NCBI GenBank assembly: GCA_023412995.1
Contig: JAEZQS010000240.1
Location: 1-20,408 of the forward strand
Length of the DNA: 20,408 nt
Source: Pseudomonadota bacterium
Lineage (GTDB): Bacteria > Pseudomonadota > Gammaproteobacteria > Xanthomonadales > Rhodanobacteraceae
Reading direction: 5' to 3'
The position numbers were made by a program, and so were the translations under genes. The notes beneath the pieces are model-generated. The model made no database searches. It had not been told where the DNA came from and saw only the letters and a program-made list of their open reading frames with translations. Each line of letters begins with the position of its first letter. The first letter of the stretch is position 1. Of this stretch, positions 14,667 through 20,408 are shown piece by piece.

Positions 14667-15728
14667 TCAGCCTCCCTGCGCGCCGAGTCGTTCCATGCGG
14701 TAGCTGCCATCGAGCACGCGCTTCACCCACGCCTGGTTGTCGAGGTACCAGTCGACGGTGCGCGCGAGGCCACTGGCGAAGGATTCGGTCGGGCGCCAGC
14801 CGAGGTCGTTGCGGATCTTCGACGCATCGATCGCGTAGCGGCGGTCATGGCCGGGACGGTCCCTGACGTAGGTCACCAGCGTTTCGCGCCGGCGGCCCTC
14901 CGGCAACGGCACGCGCTCGTCGAGCAGCGCACAGATCGCCTTCACCACCTGGATGTTCTCGCGCTCGGCATCGCCGCCCACGTTGTACACCTCGCCGACG
15001 CGCCCGATCTCCAGTACCCGCCGGATCGCCGCGCAATGGTCGCCCACGAACAGCCAGTCGCGGATGTTGCGGCCATCGCCGTAGACCGGCAGCGGCTCGC
15101 CCGCGAGCGCCTTCTGCAGGGTGAGCGGGATGAGCTTCTCGGGGAACTGGTAGGGGCCGTAGTTGTTGGAACAGTTGGTGGTGAGGACCGGCAGCCCGTA
15201 GGTGTGGTGGAACGCGCGCACGAGGTGGTCGGAGGCCGCCTTGGACGCCGAATAGGGGGAATTGGGCTGGTAGGGGGAATCCTCGCGGAAGCGTCCGACC
15301 GGACCCAGCGAGCCATACACCTCGTCGGTCGAGACGTGCAGGAAGCGGAACGCGTCCTGCCGCTCCAGCGGCAGTGCGCGCCAGTAGGCGAGCGCGCATT
15401 CGAGCAGGGTGAGCGTGCCGACGACGTTGGTCTGCACGAACGCCGCCGGCCCGTCGATGGAGCGGTCCACATGCGACTCGGCCGCGAAATTGACGATCGC
15501 CGTCGGTGCATGGTCGGCAAGGAGCTGGCCGACCACGGCCGCGTTGCCGATGTCGCCATGCACGAACACGTGGTCCGGATTGCCGGCGACCGCTGCCAGC
15601 GTGTCCGGATTGCCGGCATAGGTCAGCGCATCCAGGTTGACCACCCGCCAGCCACCCTGCGCCAGCGCGCCCAGCACGAAGTTGCCGCCGATGAACCCGG
15701 CGCCGCCGGTGACGAGGAGGGTTTTCAT
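14667..15728 (-). CDS. rfbB: dTDP-glucose 4,6-dehydratase (RmlB)
   Basis: This 353-residue NAD-dependent short-chain dehydrogenase family enzyme converts dTDP-glucose to the 4-keto-6-deoxy sugar. The NAD motif TGGAGFIG is at residues 7-14. The active-site Thr134-Asp135-Glu136 is in STDEVYG, and Tyr159/Lys163 form the YxxxK pair. The substrate segment NCSNNYGPYQFPEKLIP is intact. The start is ATG 15728; a possible earlier start at 15764 would add non-family residues. It is the first gene of the five-gene rfb-manC operon. The 110-bp gap to the ssb gene upstream probably holds its promoter. Confidence 0.96.
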   Translation of the reverse strand: MKTLLVTGGAGFIGGNFVLGALAQGGWRVVNLDALTYAGNPDTLAAVAGNPDHVFVHGDIGNAAVVGQLLADHAPTAIVNFAAESHVDRSIDGPAAFVQTNVVGTLTLLECALAYWRALPLERQDAFRFLHVSTDEVYGSLGPVGRFREDSPYQPNSPYSASKAASDHLVRAFHHTYGLPVLTTNCSNNYGPYQFPEKLIPLTLQKALAGEPLPVYGDGRNIRDWLFVGDHCAAIRRVLEIGRVGEVYNVGGDAERENIQVVKAICALLDERVPLPEGRRRETLVTYVRDRPGHDRRYAIDASKIRNDLGWRPTESFASGLARTVDWYLDNQAWVKRVLDGSYRMERLGAQGG

Positions 15729-15773
15729 GGGGTGCGTCGGGCAGGCCTGCAGGGGCCGGCGCAAAAGGATGCC

Positions 15774-15779
15774 ATGTTA
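15774..15779 (-). promoter_or_regulatory. Putative -10 of the rfb-manC operon
   Basis: TAACAT on the minus strand lies 45 bp before the rfbB start. It is the best -10 match in the ssb-rfbB gap. No good -35 is visible; a GC-only palindrome (15780-15794) lies directly upstream of it. Confidence 0.3.
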
Positions 15780-15838
15780 GCGCGCCGCGCGCGCCCGGAG
15801 CCCTGCGACACGCCTGCCGAATCCCGAATCCCGCCCCG

Positions 15839-16324
15839 TCAGAACGGAATGTCGTCGTCCTCGAAACTGTCGGCCGGGGCAGGCTGCGCTGGACGCGAGC
15901 TGGCCGCTGCAGGGCGCGACGTCCCCCGCTCCCCGCCACTGCTGCGATCGCGGCTGTAGCCGCCGCCACCGCCACCACCGCCTTCGCCACCCCCGCCGCC
16001 CAGCATCTGCATCTCGTCGGCGACGATGTCGGTGAAGTACTTCTCCACGCCGTCCTGGCCGATGAACTTGTCGTAGCGGATGGAGCCTTCGATGTACACC
16101 TGGCGCCCCTTCTTGAGGTACTCGCCGGCGATCTCGCCGAGCTTGCCGAACAGCTTGACCCGGTGCCATTCGGTGCGCTCGATCGTCTGGCCTTCCTTGT
16201 CCTTGCGCACGCTGGTGGTGGCGAGGTTCAAGGTGCAAATGGTCATGCCGCTGGCGGTAGCCCGGATTTCTGGATCGGCGCCCAGGTTGCCGACCAGGAT
16301 GACCTTGTTGACGCCGCGTGCCAT
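15839..16324 (-). CDS. ssb: Single-stranded DNA-binding protein
   Basis: This 161-residue protein binds single-stranded DNA in replication, repair and recombination. The OB fold covers about residues 4-107, with the usual landmarks MARGVNKVILVGNLGADPE, the WHRV segment and YLKKGRQVYIEG. A Gly-rich disordered linker follows (about 108-121, thirteen Gly with one Glu), then an Arg/Ser/Pro/Ala stretch and the acidic tip DDDIPF that docks partner proteins. The ATG at 16324 has GAGGAA upstream at good spacing. It is divergent from the polyprenyl synthase gene. Confidence 0.97.
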   Translation of the reverse strand: MARGVNKVILVGNLGADPEIRATASGMTICTLNLATTSVRKDKEGQTIERTEWHRVKLFGKLGEIAGEYLKKGRQVYIEGSIRYDKFIGQDGVEKYFTDIVADEMQMLGGGGGEGGGGGGGGYSRDRSSGGERGTSRPAAASSRPAQPAPADSFEDDDIPF

Positions 16325-16360
16325 GGAGAATTCCTCGGGTGATCGATGGTTGTGGCAGGC

Positions 16361-16366
16361 AGGATA
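16361..16366 (-). promoter_or_regulatory. Putative -10 of ssb
   Basis: TATCCT on the minus strand lies about 37 bp before the ssb start and is the best -10 match there. No strong -35 is seen at the expected spacing. Confidence 0.3.
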
Positions 16367-16476
16367 GCAGCCGCGCCCGCCAGCCCGCAGCGGCCGGCGC
16401 CACCGGCGTGTGTACGATCCCGCCCCACCCCGCCGTCAGCGTTCGCCCTGCCGCTGCCGGCCTGCGGGGCGCCGTT

Positions 16477-16482
16477 TATACT
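16477..16482 (+). promoter_or_regulatory. Putative -10 of the polyprenyl synthase gene
   Basis: TATACT followed by GCGCGG is a 5/6 match to TATAAT. It lies 30 bp before the chosen TTG start, giving a leader of about 20-25 bases. The -35 is weak (CTGCCG at 17 bp). Confidence 0.5.
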
Positions 16483-16511
16483 GCGCGGCCCTGTCCCGCA
16501 CGGCACCTGCC

Positions 16512-17522
16512 TTGACTTCCGTTGACGCCACGCTCGACGCCACCGCCCGGGTGGCCTGCCTTGCCGACGTGCAGGCCCTCGCGGCCGCCGACATGGCGGC
16601 GGTGGATGCACTGATCCGGCGGCGGCTCGCTTCCGACGTGGTGCTGGTCAACCAGGTCGCCGAGCACATCGTCGGCAGCGGCGGCAAGCGCCTGCGGCCG
16701 ATGCTGCACCTGGTCGCCGCCCGCGCTGCCGGCTACGGCGGGCGCGACCATGTCCAGCTCGCCGCCGTGATCGAATTCATCCACACCTCCACCCTGCTGC
16801 ACGACGACGTGGTGGACGAATCGGACCTGCGCCGCGGCCGCCGCACCGCCAATGCGGTGTGGGGCAATGCGGCGAGCGTGCTGGTTGGCGACTTCCTGTA
16901 TTCCCGCTCGTTCCAGATGATGGTGGAGCTCGACCAGATGCGCGTCATGCGCGTCCTCGCCGACACCACCAACCGCATCGCCGAGGGGGAGGTGCTGCAG
17001 CTGCTCCACATCGGCAACCCGGACACCACCGAACAGGCCTACCTCGACGTGATCGAGCGCAAGACCGCGGTGCTGTTTGCCGCCGCGACACGCCTCGGCG
17101 CGGTGCTGGCGGACCTCCCGCCCGCGCAGGAGGATGCACTGGCCCGCTACGGCATGGACCTCGGCCTCGCGTTCCAGATTGCCGACGACGTGCTCGACTA
17201 TGCCTCGGACGCCGGCACGCTCGGCAAGAACGTCGGCGACGACCTTGCCGAGGGCAAGCCCACGCTGCCGCTGATCGTGGCGATCGCGCGCAGCGCGCCG
17301 GACCAGGCGCGGCGCCTGCGCGACGCGGTGTCGGCGGGCGGGCGCGAGTCGCTGGGTGACGTGCTGGCGGCCATCGAGGCGACCGGTGCCATCGAGGCTT
17401 CGCGCGAGAGTGCGCGCCGCTACGCCGATTCGGCACGCGCGCGCCTTGCCGGCCTGCCGCCCTCCCCGGCGCGGGAGGCGCTCGCGGTGCTGGCCGGCTA
17501 CGCCATCGACCGCTCGCTCTGA
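16512..17522 (+). CDS. ispB: Long-chain polyprenyl (octaprenyl) diphosphate synthase
   Basis: This all-trans polyprenyl diphosphate synthase supplies the side chain of ubiquinone. From the chosen TTG start it has 336 residues. GGKRLRP (57-63), the first Asp-rich motif LLHDDVVDESD (DDVVD 98-102), GDFLYSRSF and the second motif FQIADDVLDY (225-230) are intact. The start is uncertain. TTG 16512 fits the promoter position, while GTG 16551 would give an N-terminus about as long as E. coli IspB. Neither has a clear Shine-Dalgarno, and ORF extension further upstream crosses the promoter. Octaprenyl specificity is inferred from family similarity. Confidence 0.92.
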   Translation: MTSVDATLDATARVACLADVQALAAADMAAVDALIRRRLASDVVLVNQVAEHIVGSGGKRLRPMLHLVAARAAGYGGRDHVQLAAVIEFIHTSTLLHDDVVDESDLRRGRRTANAVWGNAASVLVGDFLYSRSFQMMVELDQMRVMRVLADTTNRIAEGEVLQLLHIGNPDTTEQAYLDVIERKTAVLFAAATRLGAVLADLPPAQEDALARYGMDLGLAFQIADDVLDYASDAGTLGKNVGDDLAEGKPTLPLIVAIARSAPDQARRLRDAVSAGGRESLGDVLAAIEATGAIEASRESARRYADSARARLAGLPPSPAREALAVLAGYAIDRSL

Positions 17523-17574
17523 GCGGCGCCGGCGCGCTTCGCTGCCGGACTGCCGTCGCGCGTTGCGGCGCGGT

Positions 17575-19524
17575 CTATTCGCCGGCAGCCGGACGCAGGT
17601 CACCGCGCAGCGACTCGTCGGCATACACCGCGACGTGGGGCACGCCATCGACGCCGATCCAGCCGCGGTACATGCCTTCGGTGTTGAACGGCAGCGCGAA
17701 CGTGCCATCGCTGGCGAGCGCGATGGCCCCGCCATCGCCACCCGCGGCAGGAATGTCCTGGTTGATGACGCCGCCGGCCGCGCGCGTGATGGACTGCCCG
17801 GCGAGTCGCACGCGCGCGCAGATCTCGTGCGCGGCAGCGACCCGGATGTAGTACTCGCCCCAGCCGGTGCCGGAGACGGCGCAGCGCCCGTCGGCCCAGG
17901 TGCCGGCACCGATGAGGGGTGAATCGCCGACCCGGCCGTACCGCTTGTCGGTCATGCCGCCAGTCGATGTCCCGGCTGCAAGGCGGCCCTGCGCGTCCAG
18001 CGCCAGCGCGCCGACCGTGCCGAAATAGCTGTGCCCGACCTGCAGCCGCGCGAGTCCGCCGCCGGCGGCGTCTTCGCGCAGGGCCTTCTGCAGCTGCTGC
18101 CAGCGCTTTTCGGTGCGGAACCAGGCCGGATCGACCAGCGCCACGCCCTGCGCCTGCGCAAAGGCTTCCGCGCCGTCCCCGACCAGCATCACGTGCGGGG
18201 ATTTCTCCATCACGGCGCGCGCCAGCAGGATCGGGTTCTTCACCCGGTGCACCGCGGCGACCGCGCCGGCACTGCCTCGGGCGCCGTCCATCAGCGCGGC
18301 ATCCAGTTCGTTGCGGCCATCGTGGGTGAACACGGCGCCACGCCCGGCGTTGAACTGCGGCGTATCCTCCAGCACGGCAATCGCGGCAACCACCGCGTCC
18401 GGCGCCGGCTTGCCCGCGGCAAGCAACGCGTGCCCGGCCCGCAGCGCCGCTTCGAGTGCCTTGCGCGCGGCGGCCTCTTCCTCCGCCGTGGTGCCGGCGC
18501 GTTCGACGCCGGCGCCCCCGTGGATCACCAGCAGGGGCGCATCGATCGCGCGCAACACCCCGCCATGCACCGCATATCGGCGTTCGAACGAGGGTCGGCG
18601 CACCTTGCCATCCGGCAGGTGCAGGACGGAATCGACGCCGATGCCGACCGTTTCCACCCGGGCCTGTTCCATCGGCGCATCCTCGACCTGCGGCGACAGT
18701 CCGCCGCGCACCAGGGTGGCGCCGGCGCCGGGCGCGGTGGCGTACACGCGCGCGATGCCCTCCCCGTCCACCGCCACGGCGGCGTCCTCATCCACGCCCA
18801 GCCCGAGCAGCGGATGGCCGGCCATCGCCTCGGCCCTGGCTAGGAAAGCCACCAGCCGGCCGAGCCGGTTGCGTTCGCTGAAATGGGTGTCGGTGATGAC
18901 GCCCTCGAGCCGGTCCAGGTGCAGGAAGCCGGTCTCGATGGTGTTGGCGCTGCCGAGCGGATCGGCCAGTGCCTGCGGACTGGTCTGGCTGCCGCCGTCC
19001 ATCGCACCGTAGAGGTATTCGCCCAGCATCGCCAGCCCCGCACTGGTGCCGCCGAGCGGCTTGCCCGCGCGCACGTGCGCATCCAGCGCCGCGGCGACCG
19101 GCGTGCCGCGCCAGTAGCGCACGTAGCGCGACTGGTCGCCACCGCCGATGAAGATGGCGTCGGCCCGCTCGAGGCTGCGCAGCACGGCACGGTCACCGGC
19201 GGCTTCGCGATCGTGGAAGACGAAGGTTTCCACCGAAGCGATGCCACCGATCTCGCGGTAGAACTCCTCGCCGATCTCGCCGCCCTGGGAGGCGCGCAGC
19301 ACCACGATGTGGCCGTTGCCGGCGCGCTGCATGAACCAGCGCAGCGCCTCGACATTGCGATCGCCGCCGCCCATCAGCAGCAGGCCGGGCTGGACGCGCG
19401 CCGGGGTCGGCGCGGAGCGGTCGCCCAGCAGGTAATGGCCAGGGCCGCCCGCCAGGGCCGGCACCGCCAGCACGCAGGCCAGCCATCCCGCCAGCCATCG
19501 GTGTACGCTCGCCGATCCACGCAT
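17575..19524 (-). CDS. Secreted cyanophycinase-isoaspartyl peptidase fusion protein
   Basis: This is a 649-residue two-enzyme protein. Residues 1-25 are a signal peptide (AVPALA end). Residues about 45-325 form an S51 cyanophycinase domain: Ser161 in GGTSAG, His214 in TDTHFSERNRLGRL and Glu246 in GLGVDEDAAV match the CphB triad in order. Residues about 331-640 form an Ntn-type isoaspartyl peptidase/asparaginase: VIHGGAG, PQFNAGRGAVF, ELDAALMDG, nucleophile Thr503 in GTVGALALD, and GRVGDSPLIGAGTW. Autocleavage between Gly502 and Thr503 is expected. Cyanophycinase releases beta-Asp-Arg dipeptides from cyanophycin, and isoaspartyl peptidases split such dipeptides, so the fusion could do both steps outside the cytoplasm. 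The ATG at 19524 follows GGGGAG. It is divergent from an ECF sigma gene. No cyanophycin synthetase gene is in the window, and another beta-aspartyl substrate is possible. Confidence 0.93.
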   Translation of the reverse strand: MRGSASVHRWLAGWLACVLAVPALAGGPGHYLLGDRSAPTPARVQPGLLLMGGGDRNVEALRWFMQRAGNGHIVVLRASQGGEIGEEFYREIGGIASVETFVFHDREAAGDRAVLRSLERADAIFIGGGDQSRYVRYWRGTPVAAALDAHVRAGKPLGGTSAGLAMLGEYLYGAMDGGSQTSPQALADPLGSANTIETGFLHLDRLEGVITDTHFSERNRLGRLVAFLARAEAMAGHPLLGLGVDEDAAVAVDGEGIARVYATAPGAGATLVRGGLSPQVEDAPMEQARVETVGIGVDSVLHLPDGKVRRPSFERRYAVHGGVLRAIDAPLLVIHGGAGVERAGTTAEEEAAARKALEAALRAGHALLAAGKPAPDAVVAAIAVLEDTPQFNAGRGAVFTHDGRNELDAALMDGARGSAGAVAAVHRVKNPILLARAVMEKSPHVMLVGDGAEAFAQAQGVALVDPAWFRTEKRWQQLQKALREDAAGGGLARLQVGHSYFGTVGALALDAQGRLAAGTSTGGMTDKRYGRVGDSPLIGAGTWADGRCAVSGTGWGEYYIRVAAAHEICARVRLAGQSITRAAGGVINQDIPAAGGDGGAIALASDGTFALPFNTEGMYRGWIGVDGVPHVAVYADESLRGDLRPAAGE

Positions 19525-19570
19525 GCCGTCTCTCCCCTGGGTCGAAGCGCGCGGCAGGTTGCCGTGGCGC

Positions 19571-19576
19571 TATCCT
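19571..19576 (+). promoter_or_regulatory. Putative -10 upstream of the ECF sigma gene
   Basis: TATCCT in the 109-bp divergent gap is the best plus-strand -10 match and lies 58 bp before the sigma-factor ATG. No -35 is evident. Confidence 0.25.
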
Positions 19577-19633
19577 TCCGTGACGAGCCGCGGCGCGGCT
19601 TCCCCCATCGGGCGCGAGGAATCGCGCGAACGC

Positions 19634-20230
19634 ATGCCGAGCGAAATCGACGAATGGTTCGTCCGCGAGGTCCTCGTCCACGAGCGGGCACTGGCAGGTT
19701 ACCTGCGCCGCTGCTGGCCGCACGGGGACGAGTGGCACGACCTCCAGCAGGAGGTTTACGCACGCGTCTACGAGGCGGCCAGCCGCAACCGCCCGGCAGC
19801 GCCGGAGGCCTTCGTGTTCACCACCGCGCGCCACCTGCTGACGGATCGGGCGCGCCGCAGCCGGGTGGTGTCGATCGAGACGGTGGGTGATTTCACCTCG
19901 CCGAACGTCAACCCGGTGGACGAACTGTCGCCCGAGCGCTGGATGGACAGCCGCCAGATGCTCCGCCGCCTGTCCGAGGCGCTGGACCACCTGCCCGACC
20001 GCTGCCGCGCCGTGGTGTGGCTGCGGCGGGTGGAGGAACTGCCGCAGAAGGAAGTCGCGCGGCGCCTGGGCATCAGCGACCGGACGGTGGAGAAACACCT
20101 GGCGCGCGGCATGCGGCTGGTGGCGGCCTGCCTGTACGGCAGCGCGCCACCGCCGGCACGCGAAGGAACCCCGCCATGGGCGGCGCGCATGGACGAGGAC
20201 GATGGCGATGCACGACAGCAGGCGGATTGA
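19634..20230 (+). CDS. FecI-like ECF RNA polymerase sigma factor
   Basis: This 198-residue sigma-70 family factor has a region 2 at about residues 10-80 (the core and -10 binding part, with EWHDLQQEVYARVYEA and FVFTTARHLLTDRARR) and a region 4 at about 113-165. The region-4 helix-turn-helix is in LPQKEVARRLGISDRTVEKHLARGM. The FecI-type pattern, with a FecR-like gene overlapping downstream, suggests a cell-surface signalling system. In such systems a TonB-dependent receptor normally signals through FecR to the sigma factor; that receptor would lie beyond the window. The start is ATG 19634; the longer reading from 19523 overlaps the divergent gene. The only nearby GAGGAA is 13 bases upstream, so initiation may be weak. 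Confidence 0.93.
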   Translation: MPSEIDEWFVREVLVHERALAGYLRRCWPHGDEWHDLQQEVYARVYEAASRNRPAAPEAFVFTTARHLLTDRARRSRVVSIETVGDFTSPNVNPVDELSPERWMDSRQMLRRLSEALDHLPDRCRAVVWLRRVEELPQKEVARRLGISDRTVEKHLARGMRLVAACLYGSAPPPAREGTPPWAARMDEDDGDARQQAD

Positions 20231-20408
20231 ACAGGCCGCCGCCGGGTGGCTGGTGCGCCGCGACCGCGGCGACTGGACGCCCGGCACGGAGCAGGCGCTG
20301 CAGGACTGGCTCGCGGCGTCGACCCGCCATCGCGTCGCGTTCCTGCGCCTCGAAGCCGCATGGCGCGAGAGCGGCCGCCTGCAGGCGCTGGCGGCGGGCC
20401 TGCCGCAC
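20208..20408 (+). CDS. FecR-like anti-sigma factor, N-terminal part (cut by the window end)
   Basis: The 67 visible codons begin MHDSRRIEQAAAGWLVRRDRG and continue with WTPGTEQALQDWLAAS and HRVAFLRLEAAWRES. This is the DUF4880/FecR N-terminal cytoplasmic domain, which binds the sigma factor. The start at ATG 20208 has GAGGA at 20195-20199, 8 bases upstream; ATG 20202 is too close. It overlaps the sigma gene by 23 bp in another frame, so the two are co-expressed. The membrane helix and periplasmic FecR domain would follow outside the window. Confidence 0.88.
   Translation, partial: MHDSRRIEQAAAGWLVRRDRGDWTPGTEQALQDWLAASTRHRVAFLRLEAAWRESGRLQALAAGLPH

Noticed and set aside
15780..15794. GCGCGC-centred palindrome as an operator of the rfb operon
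   Set aside because: It is a simple alternating GC run and is expected by chance at this composition.
15821..15836. Direct repeat of GAATCCC before the ssb stop
   Set aside because: Only two short units are present, with no link to a recognisable element.
13731..15959. 742-codon open frame on the plus strand
   Set aside because: It lies antisense across rfbC, rfbA, rfbB and the end of ssb, all with intact motifs. The translation shows no family motif and is an artefact of high G+C codon use.
17523..17574. Terminator between the polyprenyl synthase and the fusion gene
   Set aside because: Only a 5-bp stem with a 10-base loop (CCGGC/GCCGG) and no T tract could be found.

Overview
The window is about 68-70% G+C and densely coded. 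Its content points to a gammaproteobacterium of the Xanthomonadaceae, in the Lysobacter/Luteimonas/Xanthomonas range. The main reasons are the gene order rmlB-rmlA-rmlC-rmlD followed by a bifunctional xanB/manC-type gene (from memory, the arrangement of the Xanthomonas LPS/exopolysaccharide locus), two secreted S9 peptidases, a POT peptide transporter, a FecI/FecR pair, and GTAG-headed REP-like repeats. This placement is inferred from content; no rRNA or other phylogenetic marker is present. I saw no tRNA, rRNA, insertion sequence or CRISPR array.

Layout. Positions 1-319 are non-coding and hold two inverted pairs of REP-like elements around a 9-bp minisatellite, plus a degenerate fifth element that overlaps the stop codon of the next gene. 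320-4084: a secreted S9 peptidase (-) and a POT-family oligopeptide transporter (+), divergently transcribed. They fit together as extracytoplasmic peptide digestion and peptide uptake. 4056-7268: a leftward group of a GNAT acetyltransferase, a membrane-anchored alpha/beta hydrolase and a 14-TM-type MFS exporter. The first two are coupled by an ATGA overlap. 7395-8315: a LysR regulator divergent from the exporter, with a perfect inverted repeat between them. 8412-9480: a small two-TM membrane-anchored LuxR-type regulator and a four-TM DUF4199 protein, with a 16-bp palindrome between them. 9499-9527: a 12-bp-stem hairpin between convergent genes. 9548-10502: a decayed S9 peptidase with a frameshift and a large internal deletion. 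10503-10783: 281 bp in which I see nothing recognisable. 10784-15728: a leftward operon rfbB-rfbA-rfbC-rfbD-manC making dTDP-L-rhamnose and GDP-mannose. 15839-16324: ssb (-). 16512-17522: a long-chain polyprenyl diphosphate synthase (+). 17575-19524: a secreted fusion of cyanophycinase and isoaspartyl peptidase (-). 19634-20408: a FecI-like ECF sigma factor and the start of its FecR-like anti-sigma factor, which runs off the window.

The most notable item is the 649-residue fusion at 17575-19524. It joins a complete S51 cyanophycinase domain (Ser/His/Glu all in place) to a complete Ntn isoaspartyl peptidase domain (nucleophilic Thr in place) behind one signal peptide. If both halves are active, one exported protein could take cyanophycin, or another beta-aspartyl polymer, all the way to free amino acids. 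Two regulatory pairs also merit attention: the LysR/MFS intergenic region and the membrane LuxR/DUF4199 module. Both carry clean inverted repeats where an operator would be expected.
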